From positions 1 through 64,000 of the forward strand of contig NZ_FOUK01000002.1 in assembly GCF_900114845.1 (NCBI RefSeq): DNA of 64,000 nt, written 5' to 3'. Positions 24,140 to 33,560 of this stretch are shown in pieces; position 1 is the first letter of the stretch, and each line of letters starts with the position of its first letter. The notes beneath the pieces are model-generated. The model was given only the letters and a program-made list of their open reading frames with translations. It was not told the DNA's origin and made no database searches. The DNA comes from Pimelobacter simplex (GTDB lineage: Bacteria; Actinomycetota; Actinomycetes; Propionibacteriales; Nocardioidaceae). The position numbers and the translations under genes were made by a program.

Positions 24140-25387
24140 ATGGCCGGTGTGCAGCACCACTCGTTCGTCGCGCGCAACCGTCTCGCGGCCCGGCTGACCG
24201 ACGCGGTCCGCGCCTGGCCCGAGCCGCTGTCCACCCCGACCTTCGTCGTCGACCTCGACGCCTTCGACGCCAATGCCGCGGATCTGGCGCGCCGGGCCGG
24301 CGGGACGCCGATCCGCGTGGCGTCCAAGTCGCTGCGGGTGCCCGCCCTCGTGACCCGGGCGCTGGCGGCCGACGGCTTCGCGGGGGTCCTCGCCTACACA
24401 CTGGCCGAGGCCCTGTGGCTGGCCGACCACGACGTGTGCGACGACATCGTGGTCGCCTACCCGTCGGTCGACCGGGCGGCGCTGACCGCGCTCATCTCCT
24501 CTCCGCGGGCGGCCTCGCGGATCACGATCATGGTCGACGACGTGGCCCACCTCGACCTCGTCGACTCGCTGCGCGCCTCGACCGCCGTCCCGGTCCGGGT
24601 CGCGCTCGACATCGACGCCGGTCTGCGCTGGGGCGGCCAGCTCGTCGGGCCCAAGCGCTCCCCCCTGTTCGACGTCGGCGCGGTCGCCGGGCTCGCCCGG
24701 ACGGTCATCGACCGGCCCGGCTTCCAGCTCGTGGGGGCGATGACCTACGAGGGCCAGGTGGCCGGCGTCCCCGACGCGGTGCCCCACCAGCGCGCCAAGT
24801 CCGCCGTCGTGCGCAAGCTCAAGCAGCTGTCGGTGACCCAGCTGGTCACCCGCCGCACGGCGATCGCCGAGGCGCTGCGCGGGCTCGAGGGCCGCGGCGA
24901 CTTCACCGGCCTCGAGTTCTGGAACGCCGGCGGCTCCGGCTCGATCGAGTCCTCGGCCGCCGACCCGGTCGTCACCGAGGTCACCGCCGGCTCCGGGCTG
25001 CTCGGGCCGACCCTCTTCGACCACTACCGCTCCTTCTCCCCCGCGCCGGCGGCCTTCTTCGGCCTCCCGGTCACCCGTCGTCCCTCGCCCGAGGTCGCGA
25101 CGGTGCACGGCGGCGGGCTCATCGCGTCGGGACCCACCGGCGCCGACCGGGCGCCGACCCCCTGGGCGCCGGCCGGGCTCTCCCTGACCGGGCTCGAGGG
25201 CGCGGGCGAGGTGCAGACCCCCCTCGTCGGCACCAACGCCGGCACGCTGGCGATCGGCGACCTGGTCTGGTTCCGGCACGCCAAGTCCGGCGAGCCCTTC
25301 GAGCACGGCACGACCGTGCTGCTCGCCCAGGGCGACCGGTTCGTCGACGCGGTGCCGTCGTACCGGGGCCATGGTCTCGCCTTCTGA
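24140..25387 (+). CDS. PLP-dependent amino acid deaminase/aldolase (alanine racemase-like fold)
   Basis: 415 aa fold-type III PLP enzyme of the D-threonine aldolase/D-serine dehydratase-like group. The N-terminal TIM barrel opens with TPTFVVDLDAFDANAADLA and the PLP Lys in PIRVASKSLRVP (about 60-72); GLEFWNAGGSGSIESSA forms the phosphate-binding glycine loop. The C-terminal domain holds the PVTRRPSPEVATVHGGGLIA region. The substrate may be a D-amino acid or a beta-hydroxy amino acid; it is not resolvable by eye. The start is ATG 24140; in-frame codons further up lie across the divergent SseB start. It overlaps the next gene by 17 nt. Confidence 0.85.
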   Translation: MAGVQHHSFVARNRLAARLTDAVRAWPEPLSTPTFVVDLDAFDANAADLARRAGGTPIRVASKSLRVPALVTRALAADGFAGVLAYTLAEALWLADHDVCDDIVVAYPSVDRAALTALISSPRAASRITIMVDDVAHLDLVDSLRASTAVPVRVALDIDAGLRWGGQLVGPKRSPLFDVGAVAGLARTVIDRPGFQLVGAMTYEGQVAGVPDAVPHQRAKSAVVRKLKQLSVTQLVTRRTAIAEALRGLEGRGDFTGLEFWNAGGSGSIESSAADPVVTEVTAGSGLLGPTLFDHYRSFSPAPAAFFGLPVTRRPSPEVATVHGGGLIASGPTGADRAPTPWAPAGLSLTGLEGAGEVQTPLVGTNAGTLAIGDLVWFRHAKSGEPFEHGTTVLLAQGDRFVDAVPSYRGHGLAF

Positions 25388-25907
25388 GGTCCTCGAGCTC
25401 ACGCTGTCGCGACCGCCGTCGCTCGGGACCGGCCGGCTGATCTGCATCGACGGACTGGCCGGCTCGGGCAAGACGACGCTCGCCCGCGCCCTCGCCGCGC
25501 TCGCGCCCGAGGCCGTGGTGATCGGGACCGACGAGATGCTCGAGGGCTGGCGCGGCCTCCCCGGCCTCGCCGCCTCGACCGAGGCGCTGCTGCGCCCGCT
25601 GGCCGCCGGACGGCCCGGCACCTGGCGGCGCTGGGACTGGTACGCCGACGGCTGGGCCGAGACCCGGACCGTCGCGCCCGCTCCCCTCGTGATCCTCGAG
25701 GGCGTCGGGAGCGCCGCGGCGTCGTACCGCGACCTGGTGACGGTGCTCGTGTGGGTCGAGGCGCCGCTCGACGTCCGGCTGGCACGCTGGCTCGAGCGCG
25801 ACGGCGAGGACGCCCGCCCGCACTGGGACGACTGGCTCGCCGACGAGGCGGCGCTGCACGCCCGCGAGGACACGCGGTCGTGGGCGGACGTCGTCGTACG
25901 GACCTGA
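25371..25907 (+). CDS. P-loop kinase-like protein (uridine kinase/cytidylate kinase-like)
   Basis: 178 aa. Walker A IDGLAGSGKTTLARAL (about 25-40), then a DEMLEGW acidic motif and LVILEGVGS with a Walker B-like end, and a LID-like Arg-rich stretch (LDVRLARWLERDGEDARPHW). This fits small nucleoside or (d)NMP kinase-like P-loop proteins common in actinobacteria. It starts inside the preceding gene (17-nt overlap, different frame), so translation is coupled. The phosphate acceptor is not known. Confidence 0.82.
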   Translation: MVSPSEVLELTLSRPPSLGTGRLICIDGLAGSGKTTLARALAALAPEAVVIGTDEMLEGWRGLPGLAASTEALLRPLAAGRPGTWRRWDWYADGWAETRTVAPAPLVILEGVGSAAASYRDLVTVLVWVEAPLDVRLARWLERDGEDARPHWDDWLADEAALHAREDTRSWADVVVRT

Positions 25908-25948
25908 GGGTGGGGGGTTCTGTCGGACCCTCCTGATCTAATACGGGT

Positions 25949-27235
25949 ATGACTTCGACCGCCCTTCTCGCCGGCCTCCGGGCGGGGGTGCGGGTGCGTG
26001 AGGAGTCGGTGGTTGCCGAGTGGGCGGGGATCGTGGAGTGGGCCGCGGGCAACGTGGTGGCCGGCTCGGCTGGGGCGGTGGGCGCGGCGACCATCCGGGA
26101 CGGTTTCGTGGACACGGGTCTGCCGATCGCGGGCGAGGGCGCGCCGCTGGTGTCGGAGTTCGCGCTCATGGAGCTGGTGGCCGTCTTGGGTCGTTCTCCT
26201 GATGGTGGCCGGGTGTATGTGGGCCGGGTGCTGGAGTGTGCGTGGCGTCTGCCGCAGGTCTATGCGTCGGTCGTTGCGGGGCGGTTGGCGCCGTGGCGGG
26301 CCGAGCGGATCGCCGAGGCGACGCGGCCGTTGTGTCGTGAGGCGGCGGCTTTCGTGGACCGGCAGCTGTTCAACGCCACCGGCGTGGGTTGGGCGCAGCT
26401 GGAGCGGTTGATCGCGGAGGCGGTCATCCGGTTCGACCCCGAGCGCTACGAAGCAGAGCGGGCGGCCGCGAGCGACCACCGCTACGTCGAGGTCGGGGCA
26501 CCCGACACGAATGGGCTGGTGCCGATCGACGGTCTCGTCGATGCCGCCGACGGTGCGGACCTCGACCAGGCGATCGCCCGCCGCGCCACACTGCTGGGCC
26601 GGCTCGGCAACGAGGCGAGCCTGGACGTGCGCCGCTCCCAGGCACTGGGGGACCTCGCTCGGAACGACCTCACGCTCGACCTCGGCCCCGACGGCGCCCC
26701 TAGCCGCCGAGCCGTCCTGAACGTGCACATCACGGACGCGACCCTTGCGGGAAGCAACGCGGTAGGCCGGTGGGACCAGCAGCCGGTCAGTGCCGAGCAG
26801 ATCCGCGAGTGGCTGACCCAGCCGGGCATGTCGGTGACGGTCCGCCCGGTGATCGACGTGGCCGGGCATGTGCCGGTGACGGCCTACGAGATCCCCGACC
26901 GCCACCGTCAGCAGGTCGAGCTCCGCGACCACACCTGCAGGTTCCCCTACTGCACCCGAGCAGCAATGCGCTGCGACCTCGACCACGCGACACCCCACGG
27001 CCGAGGCGGGCCGACCTGCCCCTGCAACCTCGTCCCCTTGTGCCGGCGCCACCACCGAGCCAAGACCCACAGCCAATGGCGCTACCAGGTCACCACGATC
27101 GGCACCTACGTCTGGCGAAGCCCGTCGGGCTTCCGCTTCGAGGTGAGCCACCGCGGAACACATGCCGTCGAGCACTCCGATGGAGCCGACGACCCCGCGC
27201 CAGGGGTGTACCGGCAGCAACCCGCAGCCCGCTGA
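25949..27235 (+). CDS. DUF222 / HNH endonuclease-domain protein
   Basis: 428 aa. N-terminal alpha-helical DUF222 (about 20-300), then an HNH nuclease fold: CRFPYCTRAAMRCDLDHATP, GGPTCPCNLVPLCRRHHRAK (about 330-372) with paired Cys for zinc and the catalytic His pair. Such 13E12-type genes are repeated in many actinobacterial genomes and are often scattered like mobile or intron-associated homing nucleases, though their role is unsettled. Codon use in the first half looks less GC-biased than neighbours (many tgt, gcg and ggt codons), consistent with transfer. A TAATAC or TCTAAT -10-like element (25937-25944) sits 4-6 nt before the ATG, so a leaderless start is possible. Confidence 0.9.
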   Translation: MTSTALLAGLRAGVRVREESVVAEWAGIVEWAAGNVVAGSAGAVGAATIRDGFVDTGLPIAGEGAPLVSEFALMELVAVLGRSPDGGRVYVGRVLECAWRLPQVYASVVAGRLAPWRAERIAEATRPLCREAAAFVDRQLFNATGVGWAQLERLIAEAVIRFDPERYEAERAAASDHRYVEVGAPDTNGLVPIDGLVDAADGADLDQAIARRATLLGRLGNEASLDVRRSQALGDLARNDLTLDLGPDGAPSRRAVLNVHITDATLAGSNAVGRWDQQPVSAEQIREWLTQPGMSVTVRPVIDVAGHVPVTAYEIPDRHRQQVELRDHTCRFPYCTRAAMRCDLDHATPHGRGGPTCPCNLVPLCRRHHRAKTHSQWRYQVTTIGTYVWRSPSGFRFEVSHRGTHAVEHSDGADDPAPGVYRQQPAAR

Positions 27236-27331
27236 AGACCGCAACCAGGTACCGCAACCACTGCGGCGCGCCACCACGCCATCAGTGAAGAAGACCCCAG
27301 CCAAAGCAGACCCCAGCCCTAGGCTCGACGC

Positions 27332-28240
27332 GTGAGCGCACCTTCTGGCGACCAGTACCTCCTCGCGGCCCACGGCTACCGCGCCGTCGTCACCCAGGGC
27401 GGCGGTGCCCTCCGCGCCCTCTCGTACGACGGGCGCGACCTGGTCGCGGGCTTCGCCGAGGATGCGCAGCCCTCGGGCGGGAGCGGGCAGCTGCTGGTGC
27501 CGTGGCCGAACCGGATCCGGGACGGGCGCTACCGGTTCGCGGGCACCGAGCAGCAGCTCGCGCTGACCGAGCCGAAGCGGGCCAACGCCTCCCACGGCCT
27601 GGTCCGGTGGGTCGCCTGGACGGCCGCGTCGGTCGCGGCGGACCGGGTGGTGCTGTCGTACTTCCTGCCGGCGCAGACCGGCTACCCGTGGGCGCTCGCG
27701 CTCACCACGACGTACGCGCTGGGCACCGATGGACTGACCGTGACGCAGGCGGCGACCAACCTGGCCGCGACGGCGGCGCCCTACGCGTCGGGGGCGCACC
27801 CGTACCTGGTGGCCGGGCCGGGGCCGTGCGACGGGTGGACGCTGGAGCTGCCGGCGCGCACCCGGCTGGTCACCGACGACGAGCGGCTGCTGCCCGTCGG
27901 GCGCGAGCCGGGCGACGCCTTCCGTGCGGCGGCGCCGATCGGCGACGCCGTCCTCAACCACGCCTACACCGACCTCGACCGGGACGGGTCGGGGCGGGCG
28001 ACCGTCACGCTGCGGTCCACGGCGGGCGAGGGCGTGGCGGGCGAGGGCGTGGCGCTGTGGGTCGACGAGCACCACCGCTGGCTGCAGGTCTACACCGGCG
28101 ACGACACCGGGACGCCGCGGGCGAGCGTCGCGGTGGAGCCGATGACCGCTCCCCCGGACGCGTTCAACTCCGGCGACGACCTCGTCGTGCTGGAGCCGGG
28201 CCAGAGCCTCGCGGCGTCGTGGGGGCTGCGAGCGCTCTAG
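27332..28240 (+). CDS. aldose 1-epimerase family protein
   Basis: 302 aa beta-sandwich (galactose mutarotase-like) enzyme interconverting alpha and beta anomers of hexoses. Seen: LLVPWPNRIRDGRY (substrate Asn-Arg), NASHGLVRW with the first catalytic-area His, SGAHPYLVAG with the second His, and VAVEPMTAPPDAFNSGDDLV with the catalytic Glu, all typical of the family. The start is a GTG at 27332. The 96-nt gap from the DUF222 gene holds no other gene. The specific sugar is unknown. Confidence 0.9.
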   Translation: MSAPSGDQYLLAAHGYRAVVTQGGGALRALSYDGRDLVAGFAEDAQPSGGSGQLLVPWPNRIRDGRYRFAGTEQQLALTEPKRANASHGLVRWVAWTAASVAADRVVLSYFLPAQTGYPWALALTTTYALGTDGLTVTQAATNLAATAAPYASGAHPYLVAGPGPCDGWTLELPARTRLVTDDERLLPVGREPGDAFRAAAPIGDAVLNHAYTDLDRDGSGRATVTLRSTAGEGVAGEGVALWVDEHHRWLQVYTGDDTGTPRASVAVEPMTAPPDAFNSGDDLVVLEPGQSLAASWGLRAL

Positions 28241-28244
28241 CCCA

Positions 28245-28264
28245 GAGCCCAGAACTCAGGGCTC
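28245..28264. terminator. inverted repeat between convergent genes
   Basis: GAGCCC (28245-28250), an 8-nt loop and GGGCTC (28259-28264) form a 6-bp stem between the converging stop codons of the aldose epimerase and the PH-domain gene. It could terminate transcription from both sides. No U-tract is present, so support is modest. Confidence 0.35.
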
Positions 28265-28718
28265 AGCTGTCGACGCGATGGGCGGCGACGACCGCCTTGA
28301 GCTCGCGCACGGCGGTCTCGGCGCGGGCGCCGTCGGAGGTGTGGATGCCGAGCAGCGAGATCCGCACGTCGTCCCCCTGGTCGAGGTGGGGCCACGGGGC
28401 GCCGCGCGGCATCCGGACGGTGCCGACCTCGGCCCAGGTGAGCTCGCGCTTGCGGTAGCCGTTGACGATGGTCAGCCCGTCGGGGCGGGCGACGACGCGG
28501 GAGCGGGCGAGCGCGAACATCAGGGCGAGGCCCAGGCCGACGATGGCGATGACGGTCGCCTTCTCGAGGACGTTGACCGCCTCCTTCGTCTGCTCGTCGA
28601 AGCGCAGCCACAGCCAGGCGAACGCGCCGACGAGAACGACCGCGAAGACGGCCGCGGCCATGCGGGGGCCGAAGGGGCGCCAGGTGCGCGGGAGCGGGGG
28701 AAGGTCGGGCATCGTCAT
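28263..28718 (-). CDS. bacterial PH domain membrane protein (bPH_6)
   Basis: 151 aa. Two transmembrane segments near the N-terminus (MAAAVFAVVLVGAFAWLWLR and ATVIAIVGLGLALMFALA, about 19-38 and 54-71) are followed by a PH-like domain (SRVVARPDGLTIVNGYRKR, ELTWAEVGTVRM, about 72-145). The family is of unknown function and common in actinobacteria. It is translationally coupled to hisG (TGATG overlap), a frequent neighbour arrangement in actinobacteria, so it is transcribed with the histidine genes. No direct link to histidine synthesis is known to me. Confidence 0.85.
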   Translation of the reverse strand: MTMPDLPPLPRTWRPFGPRMAAAVFAVVLVGAFAWLWLRFDEQTKEAVNVLEKATVIAIVGLGLALMFALARSRVVARPDGLTIVNGYRKRELTWAEVGTVRMPRGAPWPHLDQGDDVRISLLGIHTSDGARAETAVRELKAVVAAHRVDS

Positions 28719-29560
28719 CAGAGCCGGCAGGCGTGGATGTCGGTGGTCAGGATGGCGCGTGCGCCGAGCGCGAACAGCTCGTCCATCACCCGCTGGGCGG
28801 TGGCCCGCAGCACCATGGAGCGGACCGCGACCCAGCCTTCGCGATGAAGCGGGCTGACCGTGGGGCTCTCGATGCCGGGGGTCAGCGCGATGGCCTGCTC
28901 GACCTTCTCGGCCCGGATGTCGTAGTCCATCATCACGTAGGCGCGGGCGACCAGGACGCCCTGCAGGCGCCGGGTGAACACCTCGAGCGCGCCGGCGTCG
29001 GCACCCTCGCGGGTGATCATGACGCCTTCGGACTCGAGGATGATGTCGCCGAAGACCTCGAGGCCGGCGTTGCGCAGCGTGCTGCCGGTCTCGACGACGT
29101 CGGCGATCACATCGGCCACGCCGAGCTGGATGCTGGTCTCGACCGCGCCGTCGAGGCGGACGACGGTCGCGTCGATGCCGCGCTCGGCGAGGTAGCGGGC
29201 GACCACGCCGTCGTACGACGTCGCGATCCGCTTGCCGGCGAGGTCGTCGACGCTCTCGGCGGTGCCGGGTCGGGCCGCGAAGCGGAACTTCGAGCGGCCG
29301 AAGCCCAGCTGGAGCGCCTCGTTGGCGGTCGCGTGCGAGTCGAGGAGCAGGTCGCGGCCGGTGATGCCGGCGTCGAGCGTGCCCTCGCCGACGTACAGCG
29401 CGATGTCGCGCGGACGCAGGTAGAAGAACTCGACGCCGTTGTCGGGGTCGATCTTGGTGAGCTGCTTGGAGTCCGAGCGCTGCGCGTAGCCGGCTTCGCG
29501 CAGCATCGTCGACGCGGACTCGGACAGGGCCCCCTTGTTGGGGACGGCGATCTTGAGCAT
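28718..29560 (-). CDS. hisG: ATP phosphoribosyltransferase
   Basis: 280 aa. First and feedback-inhibited step of histidine synthesis: joins ATP and PRPP. The long form is present, with the periplasmic-binding-like catalytic domain (KIAVPNKGALSESASTMLRE, GITGRDLLLDS, VDLAGKRIATSYDGVV, GVADVIADVVETGSTLRNAG as the PRPP loop) and the C-terminal ACT-like regulatory domain (about 205-280, SPTVSPLHREGWVAVRS). So it should be histidine-sensitive and not need HisZ. It lies 28 nt downstream of hisE. Confidence 0.97.
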   Translation of the reverse strand: MLKIAVPNKGALSESASTMLREAGYAQRSDSKQLTKIDPDNGVEFFYLRPRDIALYVGEGTLDAGITGRDLLLDSHATANEALQLGFGRSKFRFAARPGTAESVDDLAGKRIATSYDGVVARYLAERGIDATVVRLDGAVETSIQLGVADVIADVVETGSTLRNAGLEVFGDIILESEGVMITREGADAGALEVFTRRLQGVLVARAYVMMDYDIRAEKVEQAIALTPGIESPTVSPLHREGWVAVRSMVLRATAQRVMDELFALGARAILTTDIHACRL

Positions 29561-29588
29561 TCGTGAGCCTTCTTGCTGAGGCCGGGCC

Positions 29589-29852
29589 TCAGAGGTGGGA
29601 GTAGACGTCCTCGAGCGAGAGTCCGCTCGCGATCATGAGGACCTGGGCGTGGTAGAGCAGCTGGCTGATCTCCAGAGCCGTGGCGTCCTTGCCCTCGTGC
29701 TCGGCGGCCATCCAGGACTCAGCGGCCTCCTCGATCAGCTTCTTGCCGATCGTATGGACGCCGGCGTCGAGCGCCCGGACGGTGCCGGACCCCTCGGGCC
29801 GCGTCTGTGCCTTCTCGCTGAGCTCTGCGAACAGCTCGTCGAACGTCTTCAC
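29589..29852 (-). CDS. hisE: phosphoribosyl-ATP diphosphatase
   Basis: 87 aa. Second step of histidine synthesis, removing pyrophosphate from PR-ATP. All-alpha NTP-PPase (MazG-like) fold: the [16 protein letters not shown] helix carries the metal-binding EExxE-like acidic set, and the C-terminal [20 protein letters not shown] is typical. It is separate from HisI, as usual in actinobacteria. The start is ATG 29852, 59 nt after ribH. hisE-hisG lie downstream of the riboflavin genes and may share their transcript. Confidence 0.96.
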   Translation of the reverse strand: MKTFDELFAELSEKAQTRPEGSGTVRALDAGVHTIGKKLIEEAAESWMAAEHEGKDATALEISQLLYHAQVLMIASGLSLEDVYSHL

Positions 29853-29911
29853 GGGGGCTCAGCCTACGGCGTCGCCCCCGGCGTCCCTGCGCCGGTCTCA
29901 GGTCCCGCGGC

Positions 29912-30397
29912 TCAGGCGGTGTAGCCGCGCTTGATCCGCTTGAGCGTCGCGGCGGTCTGCAGCGCCGCCGAGGCCGCCTCGTAACCCTTGTCCTCGCGCG
30001 ATCCCTCGAGCCCGGCCCGGTCGAGCGCCTGCTGCTCGTCGTCGCAGGTGAGGACGCCGAACCCGATGGGCACGTGGTGGTCGAGCGAAACCCGGGTGAG
30101 CCCGTCGGTCGCGGCGTTGCAGACGTACTCGAAGTGCGGCGTGCCGCCCCGGATGACGACGCCGAGCGCGATCACCGCGTCGTACGACGGCGCGAGGGCC
30201 GCCGCGGTGACGGGCAGCTCGAACGTGCCGGGGACCCGCACCACGACGGGGGCCTCGACCTGGTGGTCGGCGAACGCGCGCTGCGCGCCGGCGATGAGGC
30301 CGTCCATCACCTGCGTGTGCCAGCTCGCCGCCACGACCGCGACGCGGAGGTCGTGGCAGTCGACGGGGGCGATGTCGGGGGCGCCGTGTCCGGCCAT
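29912..30397 (-). CDS. ribH: 6,7-dimethyl-8-ribityllumazine synthase
   Basis: 161 aa. Condenses 5-amino-6-ribitylaminouracil with 3,4-dihydroxybutanone 4-phosphate. Seen: [18 protein letters not shown] (substrate aromatic), [13 protein letters not shown], and [20 protein letters not shown] with the catalytic His, in the usual order. Length is normal; it probably assembles as an icosahedral or pentameric capsid as in the family. One nt separates it from ribBA. Part of the FMN-riboswitch-controlled rib operon. Confidence 0.97.
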   Translation of the reverse strand: MAGHGAPDIAPVDCHDLRVAVVAASWHTQVMDGLIAGAQRAFADHQVEAPVVVRVPGTFELPVTAAALAPSYDAVIALGVVIRGGTPHFEYVCNAATDGLTRVSLDHHVPIGFGVLTCDDEQQALDRAGLEGSREDKGYEAASAALQTAATLKRIKRGYTA

Positions 30398-30398
30398 G

Positions 30399-31667
30399 TC
30401 AGTTGGCTCCTTCGAGGTCGGCCGGGACCAGCTCGGGCTGGTCGAGGTCGGGAAGATCGTGGCCCATCCGGTCCCGCTTCGTCAGCAGGTAGGACAGGTT
30501 GTGCCCGTTGGGGTGCGGCGTGAGCGGCACCCGCTCGGTCACGGTGACGCCGTAGTCCTCGAGCGAGCTGACCTTGTCGGGGTTGTTGGTCAGCAGCCGG
30601 ACCTCGGAGACGCCGAGGTCCTTGAGGATCTGGGTGGCCGCGCCGTAGTGGCGCGCGTCGGCGGGCAGGCCGAGGTCGAGGTTGGCGTCGACGGTGTCGC
30701 GGCCGCCGTCCTGGAGCTGGTAGGCCTGCAGCTTGGCGACCAGGCCGATCCCCCGGCCCTCGTGGCCGCGCAGGTAGATGACGACGCCGCGCCCCTCCTC
30801 GACGATGCGGTCCATCGCCTCGTTGAGCTGGGGGCCGCAGTCGCAGCGGCTGGAGCCGAAGACGTCGCCGGTCAGGCACTCGGAGTGCACCCGGGTCAGC
30901 ACCGGGCCGGCGTCGGTCAGGGTCGCCGGGTCGCCGTAGACCAGGGCGACGTGCTCGCTGCCGTCGACGGTGATCGTGTAGCCGATGGCGGTGAAGTCGC
31001 CGTGGCTGGTGGGCAGCCGGGTCTCGGCCTCGCGCACCACGTGGCGCTCGACCCGGCGCCGGTGCCGGACCAGGTCCTCGATGGAGATCATCGCCAGGCC
31101 GTGCTCGTCGGCGAACGCCCGCAGCTCGGGCGCGCGCTTCATCGTCCCGTCGTCGTTGACGACCTCGACGAGCACGCCCGTGGGCGTGAGGCCGGCGAGC
31201 CGGCACAGGTCGACGGCGGCCTCGGTGTGCCCGCGCCGGACCAGGACGCCGCCCTCGCGGTAGCGCAGCGGGAACACGTGCCCGGGCCGGGTCAGCTCCC
31301 ACGGCTCGGTCGCCGAGTCGGCCAGGACCCGCACCGTGTGGGCGCGGTCGGCCGCGGAGATGCCGGTGCTGACGCCGTCGCGGGCGTCGACCGACAGCGT
31401 GTACGCCGTGCGGTAGGCGTCCTTGTTGTGCGGCGTCATGAGCGGGATCTCGAGCCGGTCGAGCATGTCGCCCGGCATCGGGGCGCAGATCACGCCGCTG
31501 GAGTAGCGGATCGTGAACGCCATCAGCTCGGGCGTGGCCTTGCTGGCGGCGAAGATGATGTCGCCCTCGTTCTCGCGGTCCTCGTCGTCGACGACGACGA
31601 CCGCGCGGCCGGCGGCGATGTCGGCGATCGCGCGCTCCACCGAGTCCAGGCGGACCTTCTCACTCAT
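30399..31667 (-). CDS. ribBA: bifunctional DHBP synthase / GTP cyclohydrolase II
   Basis: 422 aa. N-terminal RibB (about 1-200): [20 protein letters not shown] with the acidic metal site, [20 protein letters not shown], and [14 protein letters not shown]-terminal RibA (about 205-420): [20 protein letters not shown], with the three zinc Cys, and [20 protein letters not shown]. It supplies both branches of riboflavin synthesis, from ribulose 5-phosphate and GTP. Both catalytic sites look intact. The ATG overlaps the ribE stop by 4 nt. Confidence 0.97.
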   Translation of the reverse strand: MSEKVRLDSVERAIADIAAGRAVVVVDDEDRENEGDIIFAASKATPELMAFTIRYSSGVICAPMPGDMLDRLEIPLMTPHNKDAYRTAYTLSVDARDGVSTGISAADRAHTVRVLADSATEPWELTRPGHVFPLRYREGGVLVRRGHTEAAVDLCRLAGLTPTGVLVEVVNDDGTMKRAPELRAFADEHGLAMISIEDLVRHRRRVERHVVREAETRLPTSHGDFTAIGYTITVDGSEHVALVYGDPATLTDAGPVLTRVHSECLTGDVFGSSRCDCGPQLNEAMDRIVEEGRGVVIYLRGHEGRGIGLVAKLQAYQLQDGGRDTVDANLDLGLPADARHYGAATQILKDLGVSEVRLLTNNPDKVSSLEDYGVTVTERVPLTPHPNGHNLSYLLTKRDRMGHDLPDLDQPELVPADLEGAN

Positions 31668-32272
31668 GCGGTCTTCTCCTTGGTGTAGGCGCCGAGGAGC
31701 TTCTCGACGTGCTTGGCGAGGACGTCGACCTCGAGGTTGACCTGGTCCCCCGCGGCCCGGAAGCCGAGCGTCGTCCGGGCGAGGGTCTCGGGGATGAGGC
31801 TGATCGTGAAGCTGGTGTCGCCGGCCTCGACGACCGTCAGCGAGATGCCGTCGACCGTGATCGACCCCTTGTCGACCAGGTAGCGCCCCAGCTCGGCGGG
31901 CATGGCGATCTCGACGACCTCCCAGTGCTCGCTCGGCGTCCGCGCGAGGACCTGGCCGATCGCGTCGACGTGGCCCTGGACGATGTGCCCGCCCAGCCGC
32001 TTCTCGGCGGTGACCGCGCGCTCCAGGTTGACCTGGTCACCGGCAGCGAGGCCGCCGAGGCTGGTCTTGGCCAGCGTCTCGGCCATCACGTCGGCGGTCC
32101 AGGTGGTGTCGGTGCGCTCGGCGACGGTCAGGCAGCAGCCGTTGACCGCGATCGAGTCGCCGAGGCCGGCGTCGGACAGGGTGACGTCGGAGGCGATGGT
32201 CAGCCGGATGGCGTCCCCCTGGTCCTCGACGGCGGCAACGGTGCCGAGCTCCTCGACGATGCCGGTGAACAT
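31664..32272 (-). CDS. ribE: riboflavin synthase, alpha chain
   Basis: 202 aa. Dismutates two 6,7-dimethyl-8-ribityllumazine molecules into riboflavin and the pyrimidine. Two homologous lumazine-binding repeats: [12 protein letters not shown] to VNLERAVT (about 1-95), and [16 protein letters not shown] to [16 protein letters not shown] (about 96-195); VNGCCLTV carries the usual Cys. ATG 32272 is fused to the ribD stop (TGATG); the longer frame upstream is a shadow of ribD. Also named ribC in some species. Confidence 0.97.
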   Translation of the reverse strand: MFTGIVEELGTVAAVEDQGDAIRLTIASDVTLSDAGLGDSIAVNGCCLTVAERTDTTWTADVMAETLAKTSLGGLAAGDQVNLERAVTAEKRLGGHIVQGHVDAIGQVLARTPSEHWEVVEIAMPAELGRYLVDKGSITVDGISLTVVEAGDTSFTISLIPETLARTTLGFRAAGDQVNLEVDVLAKHVEKLLGAYTKEKTA

Positions 32273-33333
32273 CAGTTGGTTCCTCTCTCGGTGGGACGCA
32301 GCGCGGGGCGCAGGACGAGCCGGACGTTGGCGTCGGGTCCGTCCCCGACGACGGTGGTGCCGGCCAGCTCGAGGCGCAACGCGTCGGCGATGGTGGCGAT
32401 TCCGAGGTCGCCGACGGCGGAGCGCCCGGCGCCCAGCAGCATCGGCGCCACATAGGTGACGACCTCGTCGACGAGGCCGGCGCGGAGGAAGGACGCGGCC
32501 AGCGTCGGCCCGCCCTCCAGGAAGACGTGGTGCCGGTCGTGCTCGGCGTAGAGCGTGCGCAGGGCGGTGTCGGGGTCGCGGGTGCGCAGGTGCAGCGTGG
32601 GTGCGGCGTCGTCGAAGACCCGGCGCTCGGCCGGCAGGTCCCGCTCCCCCATCACCACGCGCAGCGGCTGGACGCCGACCGGCAGGTCGTCGTCGCCCCG
32701 GACGGTGAGCTGGGGGTCGTCGACCGCGACCGTGTTGGTGCCGACGAGCATCGTGTCGGCCAGGCCCCGCAGCCGGTGGGTGTCGCGGCGCGCGGCCGGC
32801 GACGACACCCAGCGCGACGTGCCGTCGGCGGCGGCGCTGCGCCCGTCGAGCGTCGTCGCGAACTTCCACGTCACGAACGGGCGGCCGTGCCGGTGCGCGA
32901 ACGTCCAGGCCGGGTTGACCCGCTCGGCCTCGTCGGCCAGCAGCCCGGTCTCGACCTCGACGCCCGCGGCACGCAGCGTGTCGGCGCCTCCCTGGGCGAG
33001 CGGGTTCGGGTCGCGCTGGGCGACGACCACTCGCCGTACGCCGGCGGCGATGAGGGCCTGCGCGCACGGACCCGTGCGCCCCGTGTGGTTGCACGGCTCG
33101 AGCGTCACGACGGCGGTCGCCCCCCGTGCCCGCTCACCCGCCACCGCGAGCGCCTCGACCTCGGCGTGCGGCGTCCCCGCGCCGTGGTGGTAGCCCTCGC
33201 CGACGACCGTGCCGTCGGGCGCGAGCAGCACGCAGCCCACGCGGGGGTTGGGGTGGAGCGGCACGCCCGGGCTGGCCGCGAGCGCGACGGCGCGACGCAT
33301 CGCGTCGGTCTCGCTGGTGGTCGTCTCGGCCAC
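32272..33333 (-). CDS. ribD: bifunctional riboflavin deaminase-reductase
   Basis: 353 aa. N-terminal deaminase (about 1-145): zinc motif HAEVEAL and LEPCNHTGRTGPCAQAL with the catalytic His/Glu/Cys set. C-terminal reductase (about 150-350): FVTWKFATTLDGRSAA, SRWVSSPAARRDTHRLRG, DTMLVGTNTVAVDDPQL, VFLEGGPTLAASFL for NADPH. First gene after the FMN riboswitch. The start is GTG 33333, with GAGAGG a few nt upstream; in-frame codons above it lie in the riboswitch expression region. Confidence 0.96.
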   Translation of the reverse strand: MAETTTSETDAMRRAVALAASPGVPLHPNPRVGCVLLAPDGTVVGEGYHHGAGTPHAEVEALAVAGERARGATAVVTLEPCNHTGRTGPCAQALIAAGVRRVVVAQRDPNPLAQGGADTLRAAGVEVETGLLADEAERVNPAWTFAHRHGRPFVTWKFATTLDGRSAAADGTSRWVSSPAARRDTHRLRGLADTMLVGTNTVAVDDPQLTVRGDDDLPVGVQPLRVVMGERDLPAERRVFDDAAPTLHLRTRDPDTALRTLYAEHDRHHVFLEGGPTLAASFLRAGLVDEVVTYVAPMLLGAGRSAVGDLGIATIADALRLELAGTTVVGDGPDANVRLVLRPALRPTERGTN

Positions 33334-33440
33334 GGGTGCCTCTCGTCGTCCTGATCGTCGGTGACGCGGACTCCGGGGCTGGCGGGACACCCGGCGGCTC
33401 ACCCGTCGTTTCGACCGGCTCGTCCGTCGGACGCTCCTGC

Positions 33441-33560
33441 GTGCACTTCCCATCCGGACTTTGACCGTCGGTCCAGGAGTTCCACCTGGTCAACCGATCA
33501 CTGGCTGCGATCGGGTCGCGGACTTTCACCGCCGGCTCGGATTTTCACCGACCCCAGAGC
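33441..33560 (-). promoter_or_regulatory. FMN riboswitch (RFN element)
   Basis: The minus strand contains the conserved RFN blocks in order: GGGGTCGGTGAAAATCC, GCCGGCGGTGAAAGTCCGCG, GATCGGTTGACCAGGTGG (with AACTCCTGG following), then CGACGGTCAAAGTCCGGATG. It lies about 110 nt upstream of ribD. Downstream, CGTCCGACGGACG can form a short hairpin and may be part of the expression platform, acting on transcription or on the GTG start. FMN binding should shut off ribD-ribE-ribBA-ribH. The rest of the 384-nt gap (33561-33717) shows no clear promoter hexamers. Confidence 0.93.
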
